Below, in pieces: positions 33,869 through 42,144 of a stretch of DNA of 64,000 nt (positions are counted from its first letter, which is position 1; every line of letters begins with the position of its first letter). The stretch is taken from positions 131,924 to 195,923 of the forward strand of contig NZ_FCOU01000012.1 in the NCBI RefSeq assembly GCF_900046475.1, given 5' to 3'. Both the position numbers and the translations under genes were made by a program. This DNA is from Collinsella ihumii (GTDB taxonomy: Bacteria > Actinomycetota > Coriobacteriia > Coriobacteriales > Coriobacteriaceae). Under the pieces are notes generated by a model. The model had not been told where the DNA came from. It made no database searches and was given only the letters and a program-made list of their open reading frames with translations.

Positions 33869-34867
33869 CTACCCCCTGTTCCCTGCGGTCGTCCCGCCGT
33901 CCATAAGCTCGACGAAGTAGTCCTCGATGTCGCGCTCGAGCACCGTGAGCTCGAGCACCACCTGATCGGCGTCGTGCAGAACGCACGACACGTCCTCCAC
34001 CGAGGGCGCGCCCGACGCAGCCGGGTCGCTCGACGCCCCGCCGAACGAAGAGGCCGCCGAGCGCGCGCCGCCAGCGATCACGATCGACTGGTCGGGATCC
34101 ACGCGGAAGGTCGCGCCCGGCAGACGCTCCTCCAGAATCGCGAGCGCCCGCGCCGGATCCGCCGTCTTCACGCGGACCGAGCTGCCGCAGGCCGCATGCA
34201 GCTCCTCGTCGGTGAACTCGCGCACCATGTGACCGCCCGCGATGACACCGAACCGGGTGCACACGCGCATGAGCTGGTCGAGCACGTGGCTCGAGATCAC
34301 GATCGTCACGCCGCGCTCCTGGTTGAGCCGCACAAGCGCCCGTCGCAGGTCGCGCGTCGTCTCCGGGTCCATGCCGTTGAACGGCTCGTCGAGCAGCAGC
34401 AGGTCGGGCGAGCCCACAAGCGCGAGCGCGAGCCCCAGCCGCTGCTTCATGCCCTGCGAGAACTTCTTCGCCTTGCGCGGGCCGACTCCCTCGAGCCCCA
34501 CGAGCTGCAGCAGGTCGTCCACCTGCTCGTGCGGGCGGACGACGCCCATGGCGAGCGCCTTCATCATCATGTTCTCCGTCGCGGAGAAGTTCGGCAGCAC
34601 GCCGGGCTCCTCGATCAGGGCGCCGATGCGCGAAGGCGCTCCCGAGAAGCTCCCCGCCACGCGCGAGCGATCCTCGCCGAACAGCGCGAGCTGTCCGGCA
34701 CTCGGCGCGGCAAGCCCGGCGATCATCTTCATCGTCGTCGACTTGCCCGCGCCGTTTTTGCCCACGAAGCCGTAGATGTCCCCCGCGGCCACATGCATAT
34801 CCAGGCGGTCGACCGCGAACATCTTCCCGTAGCGCTTGGTGAGACCACGGATATCGATCACATTCAT
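33869..34867 (-). CDS. ABC transporter ATP-binding protein (BcrA/LanF-like)
   Basis: 332 residues. Walker A GKNGAGKST, Q-loop region IGALIEEPGVLPNFSATENM, signature FSQGMKQR, Walker B LLLLDEPFNGMD, and H-loop VISSHVLD. The C-terminal extension (about 215-332) includes a Ser/Ala-rich spacer and ends with ERDIEDYFVELM, as in BcrA-type subunits. The ATG at 34867 follows AGGAG. It is cotranscribed with the 23-residue ORF and the permease. Confidence 0.93.
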   Translation of the reverse strand: MNVIDIRGLTKRYGKMFAVDRLDMHVAAGDIYGFVGKNGAGKSTTMKMIAGLAAPSAGQLALFGEDRSRVAGSFSGAPSRIGALIEEPGVLPNFSATENMMMKALAMGVVRPHEQVDDLLQLVGLEGVGPRKAKKFSQGMKQRLGLALALVGSPDLLLLDEPFNGMDPETTRDLRRALVRLNQERGVTIVISSHVLDQLMRVCTRFGVIAGGHMVREFTDEELHAACGSSVRVKTADPARALAILEERLPGATFRVDPDQSIVIAGGARSAASSFGGASSDPAASGAPSVEDVSCVLHDADQVVLELTVLERDIEDYFVELMDGGTTAGNRG

Positions 34868-35005
34868 GGTTGCTCCTATCTCGTGCATCCTGCGGCAGCG
34901 GGCGTCTGCGCGTCGCCTTCTCCCCGCTGCTCATGCATGAGTATGGAAAACGACCTTTGAGCAAGTCTTTTCCAAGGTTTAAGAAAGGTTAAAGAAGCGC
35001 CCGTG

Positions 35006-35731
35006 TCAGGATTCCTGCAGCTTGAACCCCATGCCCCACACGGTCTTGATGTAGGCGTCGGTGCCCGTCGCGCGCAGCTTAGCGCGGATGTTCGACACAT
35101 GCACGTTCACCGTGTTGTCGTCGGCGGTGTACGGCTCGCCCCACGCCCGCTCGAACAGCTCCTGCTTGGAGAACACGCGGCGGGGGTGCTCCATCAGCGC
35201 CTGAAGGATGTTGAATTCGATGCGGGTGAGCTCGATTCCCCGCCCGTCCGCGGAAAACGTGCGCGCCTCGGGGTCGAGCTCCCATGCGCGGAAGCACAGC
35301 GTGGGGCCCGCGAACCGCGTGCCGTCACCGGCACCGTCGGATGCGGAAACGCCGCGATGGCGCAGCTGGACCTCGATGCGCGCGACGAGCTCGTCCAAGT
35401 CGAACGGCTTGGTGAGGTAGTCGTCCGCGCCGAGCTTGAGCAGGTCGATGCGGTCGGAGGCGGCCGTGCGCGCGGAGATCACGATGATGGGGACGCGCGC
35501 GTCGCGCTCGCGGATGAGCCCGACGAGCTCCTCGCCCGGCATGCCGGGAAGCATCAGGTCGGAGACCACGATGTCGAAGGGAAGCGCACCCTCGCCGCCC
35601 CCGATGAGCAGGCGAGCCTCGCTCCCGGAAAACGCCTGCGTGCAGGCCATACCGCGTCGCGCCAGGTGCGTGGCGACGATCTGATTGATATCGGCATCGT
35701 CCTCGACGATGAGCACGCGAACGCCCGGCAT
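35006..35731 (-). CDS. OmpR-family response regulator of the ABC/kinase locus
   Basis: 241 residues. Receiver domain with the acidic pair VEDDAD, phospho-acceptor VVSDLMLPGMPG and Lys in YLTKPF, then a winged-helix domain with FNILQALMEHPRRVFSKQELFERAWG and NTVNVHVSNIRAKLRATG. The ATG at 35731 is 6 bases after GAGGAG. It is followed by ATPase, small ORF, permease and the kinase on the same strand, a layout like lantibiotic or bacitracin defence loci. Confidence 0.94.
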   Translation of the reverse strand: MPGVRVLIVEDDADINQIVATHLARRGMACTQAFSGSEARLLIGGGEGALPFDIVVSDLMLPGMPGEELVGLIRERDARVPIIVISARTAASDRIDLLKLGADDYLTKPFDLDELVARIEVQLRHRGVSASDGAGDGTRFAGPTLCFRAWELDPEARTFSADGRGIELTRIEFNILQALMEHPRRVFSKQELFERAWGEPYTADDNTVNVHVSNIRAKLRATGTDAYIKTVWGMGFKLQES

Positions 35732-35843
35732 GTCCAACTCCTCGCAACGATTACGGCGATCCTTTCGCCCCATTGTGACGCAGACCGCGCCGTTTTGACA
35801 GCACCGATACGCCCACAAACCGAAAACCGGTACCCGCCGCGCA

Positions 35844-35909
35844 TGCAAATCGGGGGACGTACCTTCCGCGTGCAAAAATGCACGCGGAAGGTACGTCCCC
35901 CGATTTGCA
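35844..35909. repeat. 66-nt perfect palindrome, family B, copy 2
   Basis: 31-bp perfect arms with an AAAA loop (35844-35874, 35879-35909). They contain GGGGGACGTACCTTCCGCG. Relative to copy 1 both arms changed CTGCTG to CTTCCG together, keeping pairing. It lies in the divergent region upstream of the response regulator. Confidence 0.95.
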
Positions 35910-36051
35910 CTTCGGGCATCTGGCTGAACTTCCCCGTCATGAGCGCCATCGTGGGCGCGCTCCTAGCCGGAAAAACGTCCGTCCCCGCCCTCGCCGCCCA
36001 CGCGGCTGCGCTACGATACGTCAAGCAGGGCAATGGAAAAGGGGTGCCGCC

Positions 36052-36477
36052 ATGAGGGGTCCGCTATCAGCGCTTGTGTCAGCAGCCGGCGTCGTCACGC
36101 TGCTCGCGCCCGCGTGCGCCTACGCCGAGATCGGTCTCAAGCAGGAGGTCACCTCGGAAGGCACGGTCGTCTACTTCGACTTCGACGGCCTGGGCTACGT
36201 GCTCATCATCATCGTTGCGCTCGTCTTAATCCTGCGCGGCCAGCGCGCATCGCTGAAGCGCGTCGCGGAGGCCAAACGGAGGCGCGCCGCCAAGCGAAGG
36301 GCCGCGGGAACCGATGCGGAGGGCGACGGATGCGAAGAGGACCTCGGCGCGAGCGCGCTCGCAGCCGTCGAGCGGCTGAAGAGGGCCGAACGAGACGCGC
36401 ATCGGCCCCGTAGCCGCCGCCTCGACGCGAAGCCGGGCGACGATGACCACGGCACCGGCGAACAGCGCACCGGATAG
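36052..36477 (+). CDS. Small secreted/membrane hypothetical protein
   Basis: 141 residues. An N-terminal signal-like segment (LSALVSAAGVVTLLAPACAYAE) with a probable cleavage after AYA is followed by a short outside part, a second membrane segment (LGYVLIIIVALVLILRG) and a highly charged cytoplasmic tail rich in Arg, Ala, Asp and Glu. RBS AAAAGGGG precedes the ATG. No family recognised. It is followed by a GNAT gene after 79 bases. Confidence 0.7.
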   Translation: MRGPLSALVSAAGVVTLLAPACAYAEIGLKQEVTSEGTVVYFDFDGLGYVLIIIVALVLILRGQRASLKRVAEAKRRRAAKRRAAGTDAEGDGCEEDLGASALAAVERLKRAERDAHRPRSRRLDAKPGDDDHGTGEQRTG

Positions 36478-36556
36478 CCACCCCCTCGCCCCGTGATGCC
36501 CGCCCCGACGTCCGCGCGGGGCGCAAGGCCGCACCCGTCCCCCACTGGAGCATATC

Positions 36557-37048
36557 GTGAGCAGCACCCTCATCCGCCCGATCGCACCCGCCGACGACGC
36601 CGCCGTCGCCGCCATCATCCGCACCTGCCTCGAGGCGTATCGCCTGGACATCCCGGGGACCGCGTACTTCGACCCGGAGCTCGACCATCTGAGCCGCTTC
36701 TACGCCTCGCGCCCCGGGCGCCGCGCCTACTTCGTGATGGAGGATGCCGACACGGCGCGCATCCTCGGCGGGGCGGGCCTCGCGGAGTACGAGGGGCTCG
36801 ACGCCTGCTGCGAGCTCCAGAAGATCTACCTGGTGGAGAGCGAGCGCGGGCGGGGCCTGGGCCGTGCGCTGCTGGACGCCGTCGAGGGGCATGCCCACAA
36901 GCTCGGCTACCGGCGCGTCTACCTCGAGACGCATACGAGCCTGCACGAGGCCGTCCGCCTGTACGAGCGCTGCGGCTACCGCCGCGTCGATCGGCCCGCC
37001 ACCGCCATCCACTCCACCATGGACCTCTTCTATCTCAAGAACCTGTAG
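36557..37048 (+). CDS. GNAT family N-acetyltransferase
   Basis: 163 residues with a GTG start. Motif A is ELQKIYLVESERGRGLGRALLDAVEGHA, followed by the YLETHTSLHEAVRLYERCGYRRV segment typical of YhbS/MarR-associated GNAT proteins. The first part (RPIAPADDAAVAAIIRTCLEAY) matches the GNAT opening. Substrate unknown. Confidence 0.92.
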   Translation: MSSTLIRPIAPADDAAVAAIIRTCLEAYRLDIPGTAYFDPELDHLSRFYASRPGRRAYFVMEDADTARILGGAGLAEYEGLDACCELQKIYLVESERGRGLGRALLDAVEGHAHKLGYRRVYLETHTSLHEAVRLYERCGYRRVDRPATAIHSTMDLFYLKNL

Positions 37049-37074
37049 AGAAAGCCCATCAAAGCCTTTGACGG

Positions 37075-37148
37075 GCAGTGCAAATCGGGGGACGTACCTG
37101 CTGCGTGCATTTATGCACGCAGCAGGTACGTCCCCCGATTTGCACTGC
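37075..37148. repeat. 74-nt perfect palindrome, family B, copy 3
   Basis: 36-bp perfect arms with a 2-nt TT loop (37075-37110, 37113-37148). They share GGGGGACGTACCTGCTG with copy 1. It lies between a GNAT gene and the GntR operon promoter. Confidence 0.95.
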
Positions 37149-37206
37149 CGGCCCCGGGCCGGTCTCCTGCTTTCTTGACCCGGCGGAGAAAAAATCCCAT
37201 CGCTCA

Positions 37207-37256
37207 TTGCCACTGTGCATAGGTGTGTATATACTGTAGCTATCGGGTATATACAC
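37207..37256 (+). promoter_or_regulatory. Promoter and operator of the GntR-ABC operon
   Basis: TTGCCA (37207-37212) and TATACT (37230-37235) are separated by 17 nt. The inverted repeat GTGTATATAC (37225-37234) and GTATATACAC (37247-37256), with a 12-nt spacer, overlaps the -10 element. The TAnAC half-site type suits YtrA-like GntR regulators, so the operon is probably autoregulated. Confidence 0.8.
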
Positions 37257-37377
37257 TATGCCCAGAGGGACGACGCGAAGACGTCCGTTGCCGTCCCAGC
37301 CGCCGTTCGGGGACGCCCGAGCGCGCGGCACCCCGCCGAGGGACGCCCCGTGCGGGGCGCACGAAAGGACACGCAAC

Positions 37378-37746
37378 TTGGAAATCATCATCTCGAACGC
37401 AAGCAGCAAGCCCATCTACGAGCAGATCTGCGACCAGATCAAGACTGCGATCCTCGCCGGCGACCTCGCCGAAGGAGAGCAGCTCCCCAGCATCCGCGCG
37501 CTCGCCAATAGCCTGCGCGTAAGCGCCATCACCACGAAGCGCGCCTATGCCGACCTCGAATCCGAAGGATTCATCGAGACGGTCCAGGGCAAGGGGAGCT
37601 TCGTCGCCGGCGGCAACGCCGAGCTGATCCGCGAGGAGCAGCTCCGCCAGGTCGAGGCGCACATGACGCGCGCCATCGACGCCGGCCGCGCCATGGGGCT
37701 CACCGACGGCGAGCTCACCGAGATGTTCGCCCTTGAGCTGGAGTGA
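37378..37746 (+). CDS. GntR-family regulator (YtrA subfamily)
   Basis: 122 residues from a TTG start with AAAGGA upstream. The helix-turn-helix is GEQLPSIRALANSLRVSAITTKRAYADLESEGFIETVQGKGSFVA. The C-terminal part is short, as in YtrA regulators, which control ABC transporter operons. Bases 37455-37504 are identical to a stretch inside the IS110-family transposase gene at 51175-51224; here it fits the family, so this gene is the source. ABC transporter genes follow. Confidence 0.93.
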   Translation: MEIIISNASSKPIYEQICDQIKTAILAGDLAEGEQLPSIRALANSLRVSAITTKRAYADLESEGFIETVQGKGSFVAGGNAELIREEQLRQVEAHMTRAIDAGRAMGLTDGELTEMFALELE

Positions 37747-37785
37747 CCGCAAGCTCGCACCACGCATCCGCAGAAAGGACCCGCC

Positions 37786-38709
37786 ATGTCATCTATGGCA
37801 CCCGATAGCACCATCGCCGCCGCGCCCCTCATCGAGGCGCACGACATCACCAAGCACTACGACGGCTTCTCGCTCGACGGCGTCGACCTCACCGTGGAGG
37901 AAGGCGAGATCGTCGGATTCGTCGGACAGAACGGCGCCGGCAAGTCCACGACCATCAAGGCCCTGCTCGGCCTCATCGAGCTCGACGGCGGCACGGCGCG
38001 CGTGCTCGGCACCGACGTGCACGCCCTCGCGCACACGTCGGCGGGCGCCTCCGCGAAGGAGCATATCGGCGTCGTGTTCGACACCGTCTCCGTTCCGGGG
38101 CACCTGCGCATCTCCGAGATCGGCCGCATGCACGCCCGCGCTTTCACGGGCTGGAGCCAGCACACCTTCGACAAGCTCGTGCGCGAGTTCGGCCTCGAGC
38201 CGACAAAACCGGTCAAGGACCTCTCGCGCGGCATGGGCATGAAGCTCAGCCTCGCCTGCGCCCTGTCGCACGGCGCGCGCCTGCTCATCCTCGACGAGGC
38301 GACCGCGGGCCTCGACCCCATGGCGCGCGACGAGGTGCTCGACCGCCTGCGCGAGTTCGTCGCCGCACCCGGCCATGCCGTGCTCATGAGCAGCCACATC
38401 ACGAGCGATCTCGAGAAGATCGCCGACCGCGTGGTGTGCATCGAGAACGGCCGCATCGTGTTCAACCTCATAAAGGACGAGATCACCGACGAGATGGGCG
38501 TCGCCCGCTGCCGCGTGGCCGATTTCGAGGCCGTCGCCGCGAGCGGCATCATCCCCGAGCGCGCAATCCGCTACCGCAAGCACGACTACGGCATCGACCT
38601 GCTCGTGCCCGACCGCTTCGCCTTCGCGGAGCGCTTCCCGAACATCCCCGTCGACCACATGACGATCGACGACTACCTCACCCTCACCCTGAAAGGCGGT
38701 GTGCGATAG
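37786..38709 (+). CDS. ABC transporter ATP-binding protein
   Basis: 307 residues. Walker A GQNGAGKST, signature LSRGMGMK, Walker B LLILDEATAGLDP, H-loop LMSSHITSD. The C-terminal region (IPVDHMTIDDYLTLTLKGG) matches YtrB-like subunits. It lies 39 bases after the GntR gene and its stop touches the permease start, so this is a three-gene operon of the YtrA type, often linked to cell-wall antibiotics or unknown export. Confidence 0.93.
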   Translation: MSSMAPDSTIAAAPLIEAHDITKHYDGFSLDGVDLTVEEGEIVGFVGQNGAGKSTTIKALLGLIELDGGTARVLGTDVHALAHTSAGASAKEHIGVVFDTVSVPGHLRISEIGRMHARAFTGWSQHTFDKLVREFGLEPTKPVKDLSRGMGMKLSLACALSHGARLLILDEATAGLDPMARDEVLDRLREFVAAPGHAVLMSSHITSDLEKIADRVVCIENGRIVFNLIKDEITDEMGVARCRVADFEAVAASGIIPERAIRYRKHDYGIDLLVPDRFAFAERFPNIPVDHMTIDDYLTLTLKGGVR

Positions 38710-39435
38710 ATGAAGCGCGCATACCAGATCGAAATGACCGTCATGCACCAGTACGCCCGCCAGCTCCTCGCGCTGGGCGTGTTCGTCGCCGCGTGCACCT
38801 GCGTCGGCATGGGGAGCATCGTCGCCGCGCCCGGCGTGCTCACCTGCATGTACTTCATCATGGGCGCACTCGCGACATCGGCCTACGACGAGCAGAACGG
38901 CTGGGGGCTCTTTCGCCTCACCATGCCCCTGAGCAGGCGCGACGTCGTAATCGGGCGCTACGGCATGATCGCGACCATCGGCCTGATCGGCATGGTCGCG
39001 GGGCTTGTCGGCGGCACCGCTCTCGCCGCGATCGCGACGGTGGCGCCGCTGCCGGGCGACCTGTCGACGACGTTCGGGCTCACGCAGGACAACATCCAGG
39101 CCATGGTCTTCTCCTGTGCGCTGTGCGCCGTCATCGGGTCGGGGATCGCGGCCGTCGAGACGCCGGTCTACCTGCGCTTCGGCCAGACGAAAGCGACCCA
39201 GTGGATCCCGATGATCAGCGTCATCCTCTTCATCGGGCCCATGATGATCCTCGGCGCGTCCGGCGGCCTTGGAAACTTCGCCGGCATCGCCGATGCGCTC
39301 AGCGCCGTCTTCGCCTTCATCGAGACGCCCCTCGGCGCGATCACGAGCCTCGCCGCGTCCCTGGTCGCCGTATTCCTGATCCTCGGCGTCTCCGCGGCCA
39401 TCTCGATCAGGCTCTACGAGCGCCGCGAGCTGTAG
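38710..39435 (+). CDS. ABC-2 type transporter permease
   Basis: 241 residues with six membrane segments, starting directly at the stop of the ATPase gene. The N-terminal MKRAYQIEMTVMHQYARQLL and the YDEQNGWGLFRLTMPLSRRDVVIGRYG segment are typical of YtrC/D-like permeases of gut Actinobacteria and Firmicutes. Partner of the preceding ATPase. Confidence 0.9.
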   Translation: MKRAYQIEMTVMHQYARQLLALGVFVAACTCVGMGSIVAAPGVLTCMYFIMGALATSAYDEQNGWGLFRLTMPLSRRDVVIGRYGMIATIGLIGMVAGLVGGTALAAIATVAPLPGDLSTTFGLTQDNIQAMVFSCALCAVIGSGIAAVETPVYLRFGQTKATQWIPMISVILFIGPMMILGASGGLGNFAGIADALSAVFAFIETPLGAITSLAASLVAVFLILGVSAAISIRLYERREL

Positions 39436-39463
39436 CACCCTGGAGCCTCGGGCACGACCGTTC

Positions 39464-39501
39464 CGGCGGGCCGCGCGGGAAGCACTCCGCGCGGCCCGCC
39501 G
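39464..39501 (+). terminator. Terminator-like hairpin after the GntR-ABC operon
   Basis: 15-bp perfect stem (39464-39478 with 39487-39501) and an 8-nt loop; there is no T-run. Confidence 0.65.
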
Positions 39502-39506
39502 TATCG

Positions 39507-39717
39507 AAGTGGCTAATTAGTTCTATTCTGCTGTCGCGCATCCCCTGCAGACGGGCAAGAGTCCGCGCATTTGCGGCTTCTTGCCCTCGGGAGGGTCCGG
39601 CACAGGGCGATTCGACCCCGGATATCGCCGGAGATTCCAGCCAAAGCAGCCATATCGGCTGGTTCGGACACCATCGCCCAACCCGCCTGACAGCAAATCA
39701 GAAATAATTAGCCACTT
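39507..39717. repeat. Long imperfect palindrome, family F
   Basis: 29-nt arms (39507-39535 and 39689-39717) start AAGTGGCTAATTA and end GCTGTC. Thirteen bases at the outer end and the inner TGCTGTC match exactly; about five central bases differ. The 153-nt centre includes GGGCAAGA...TCTTGCCC-like stems. It lies between convergent genes. Confidence 0.8.
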
Positions 39718-39847
39718 TTCGGCACGGGGAGGATCGATTCGCTCCGGAACGCCCCGTCCGCCCTGGCGGAAGCCCGCAACCATGCCTCCCCTCCATGCGT
39801 ATCGACGTCCGTCGCGCAAGCCATGCTGCGCCCGCGCGCTGTCGGCA

Positions 39848-39885
39848 GATCCCGCGCCGGAGCCCGCAGGCTCCGGCGCGGGATC
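39848..39885. terminator. Perfect 17-bp hairpin after the MFS gene
   Basis: GATCCCGCGCCGGAGCC pairs with GGCTCCGGCGCGGGATC around a CGCA loop, 30 bases beyond the stop of the MFS gene read on the minus strand. Confidence 0.7.
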
Positions 39886-39916
39886 TCAGGCGCGAGATGC
39901 CAAAACGGACGACTCC

Positions 39917-41167
39917 CTACCGCTCGGCGCGGGCGAGCCACCAGGCCACGGCGGCCGTCACGGACGCCGCCACGAACGCGATCGCCCAAGCGGGCACGAT
40001 GTCGAGCGCGACGCCGTAGGCGAGCTGGCCCACCGGCGTGGCGCAGTTCGCCAGCATGATCGCGAGCGCCATGACCTTGCCCACCAGCGTGCCGGGGCTC
40101 TCGACCTGCAGATAGCTCGTCGCGACGATGCTCATGCACATGCACACAGCCATCGTGGGGAGGTACAGGACGACGAGCGCCGTATAGGTACCGAGGGCCG
40201 GCAGCGGCACCATGAGCGCGAAGGCGATGGAGACGATGCCTGCCACGACCCCGAAAAGCAGCGCGGGGACGCGGCGGATGCCGAGCGTGCCCGGCGCCGC
40301 CGCCACGATCGCCCCTCCCGCGAGACCGCCCACGGCAAGGGCTCCCTGCAGCACGCCCATGAGCTGGTTGGGCAGGCCAAGCGTCTCGGTCACGATGTAG
40401 GGCGAGCACACGTTGAAAAACGAGGAGCCGAACAGGTTCACGAGCGTCGCCGCCATGATGGTGCGCCACATGAGCGGGCGCGAGCGGAGGAAGGCGAGCG
40501 CCTCCTTCAGGTCCGCGCACGCGGTGGCGACGGCGCCCGCCGTGCGCGCGGGCGGCTCGTAGGGGACGTGCACGAGGGCCGCCACCACGAGGGCCGATGC
40601 GGCGAAGCAGGCGGCCGATATGAAGACGATGGGCGCCAGGCCGAGAAACCCGAACGCGATCCCTCCCGCGACGGGGCCGCCGATCCCCGTGAGCATGCCC
40701 ACCTGGTTCACGAGCGCCACGGCGCGCTCCACCTCGTGCGGCTCCACCAGATGCGGGATCGCAGACTGCACGCACGGCTGGTAGAGCGCCTGGGCGGCGA
40801 ACGCCAGCATGAGCATGGCCACGGTGGCGACGATGACCGCAGACGTCCCCGCCGCAAACAGGTAGGCAGCCATCGCTACGGCCAAGACCGCGTCCACCGC
40901 GATCATGACGCCGCGCTTGCGCGTGCGGTCCGCGATGACGCCCCCGATGGGCGCGAGCAGCGTGTAGGGCACGAACCCCGCCGCGACCACGCCTCCGTAC
41001 AGCGCGCCGGACCCCGTGAGGTTCAGCAGGTGCAGGGGCAGCACGAACTGCAGGATCTCCATGCCCAGAAGCGAGAGCGCCTGGGATGCCATGACCGCTG
41101 CGAAGCGCGGGGACGCGAGTCCTCCTCCCCGTCCAGGTGCGGCGCCGCCTTTGATGGTACCGTTCAT
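39917..41167 (-). CDS. MFS transporter
   Basis: 416 residues, 12 membrane segments. N-terminal LASPRFAAVMASQALSLLGMEILQFVLPLHLL and the loop GGVIADRTRKRGVMIAVD (motif A) are typical of the MFS_3/enterobactin-exporter-like group. The ATG at 41167 follows AGAGAGGA. It is controlled by the TetR regulator just upstream: a matching operator sits immediately before its start. Confidence 0.92.
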   Translation of the reverse strand: MNGTIKGGAAPGRGGGLASPRFAAVMASQALSLLGMEILQFVLPLHLLNLTGSGALYGGVVAAGFVPYTLLAPIGGVIADRTRKRGVMIAVDAVLAVAMAAYLFAAGTSAVIVATVAMLMLAFAAQALYQPCVQSAIPHLVEPHEVERAVALVNQVGMLTGIGGPVAGGIAFGFLGLAPIVFISAACFAASALVVAALVHVPYEPPARTAGAVATACADLKEALAFLRSRPLMWRTIMAATLVNLFGSSFFNVCSPYIVTETLGLPNQLMGVLQGALAVGGLAGGAIVAAAPGTLGIRRVPALLFGVVAGIVSIAFALMVPLPALGTYTALVVLYLPTMAVCMCMSIVATSYLQVESPGTLVGKVMALAIMLANCATPVGQLAYGVALDIVPAWAIAFVAASVTAAVAWWLARAER

Positions 41168-41181
41168 GTCGTCCTCTCTTT

Positions 41182-41203
41182 CATACATTCGGTTGGTATG
41201 TAT
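41182..41203. promoter_or_regulatory. TetR operator upstream of the MFS gene
   Basis: On the minus strand CATACCAACCGAATGTATG agrees at 17 of 19 positions with the site upstream of the TetR gene (41996-42014). Half-sites ATACAT and ATGTAT flank it. Confidence 0.75.
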
Positions 41204-41216
41204 ATTGATTCGAAAG

Positions 41217-41236
41217 AAAGCCGCTCGAAGCGGCTT
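41217..41236 (-). terminator. Terminator between TetR gene and MFS gene
   Basis: AAGCCGCT and AGCGGCTT form an 8-bp stem with a 3-nt loop; the minus-strand product continues TCTTTCG. This separates the regulator transcript from the MFS transcript. Confidence 0.75.
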
Positions 41237-41261
41237 CTCCCGTCATCACCTGCCGGCAGCG

Positions 41262-41963
41262 TCAGGACCGATCGTCTTCTCCCCCATCGTCGGCGATGAA
41301 ATCGCGCGCCAACGTTCCCCACGAGTCGTCCCACATGCGCGCCGGGTCGAAAAACTTCCAATCCACCAGGTCCACGCCGAGCGCGTGCATCACGCGCACG
41401 AGCACGCTCACGCGGCGCTCGAACTCGCTCTCATCGGCGAGCGGATGGAACAGCGGCACCATCCACAGGTTGGCGAGCAGCAGCATGACCTCGGCGGTCT
41501 CGCGCGGGAACTCGGAGCTCACCGTGCCGTCCGCCACCCCCTCGCGTATCACCGGCTCGATATAGCGGTGCGCGACCTCGAGGGCGTCGGCGAACTCCCG
41601 CGCCAGAAGACGGGAGTTTTGCACGGGATCCGAGGAGGGCCGCATAGCGCGCAGCATGTCGGCCGACGGCCCCTCCGCAGACGACTCGTCGAGTGCGCGG
41701 ATCTTCTCGATACCCGAAAGCGACCGATTGGAGATGATGGCCTCGGCCCGCTCGACGACCGGGCGATTCGCCCGCTCGAACACCGCCTCGAAGATATCCT
41801 CTTTGCTCTTGAAGTGATGGTAGACCGCGCCCTTGGTGAGTCCGCCGAGGTGGTTCACGATATCGGCCATGGTCGTCTGCTCGTAGCCCTTGGTCATGAA
41901 CAGCTCCTCGGCCACGTCGAGAATCCGTTTGACGGTCTCCTCGGGATACTTGTTGCGCGCCAT
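41262..41963 (-). CDS. TetR-family regulator
   Basis: 233 residues from the ATG at 41963 (GGGGAGG upstream). The helix-turn-helix is TTMADIVNHLGGLTKGAVYHHFKSKEDIF. The C-terminal domain includes ESSAEGPSADMLRAM and HPLADESEFERRVSVLV. It represses itself and the downstream MFS pump: both have the same operator type. A longer open frame upstream would pass through the operator and was rejected. Confidence 0.93.
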   Translation of the reverse strand: MARNKYPEETVKRILDVAEELFMTKGYEQTTMADIVNHLGGLTKGAVYHHFKSKEDIFEAVFERANRPVVERAEAIISNRSLSGIEKIRALDESSAEGPSADMLRAMRPSSDPVQNSRLLAREFADALEVAHRYIEPVIREGVADGTVSSEFPRETAEVMLLLANLWMVPLFHPLADESEFERRVSVLVRVMHALGVDLVDWKFFDPARMWDDSWGTLARDFIADDGGEDDRS

Positions 41964-41995
41964 ACCGCCCTCCCCGCTCCGGTCTTCATGGGTAT

Positions 41996-42014
41996 CATAC
42001 CAACGGTATGTATC
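41996..42014. promoter_or_regulatory. TetR operator upstream of the TetR gene
   Basis: CATACCAACGGTATGTATC contains ATACC-AAC-GGTAT and matches the MFS operator at 41182-41200. The repeat supports autoregulation. Confidence 0.75.
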
Positions 42015-42144
42015 TATAGCAAGGACGCCTTCCGCCGGCTTCGGCCGAGCCGACGGGCGATGAGGGCGACGAGATCGCAACGCCCCGCCCTCAACCCGTC
42101 ATAATGGGTCCAATAGACCGCCTTGCATACGGATTGGAGCGTTC

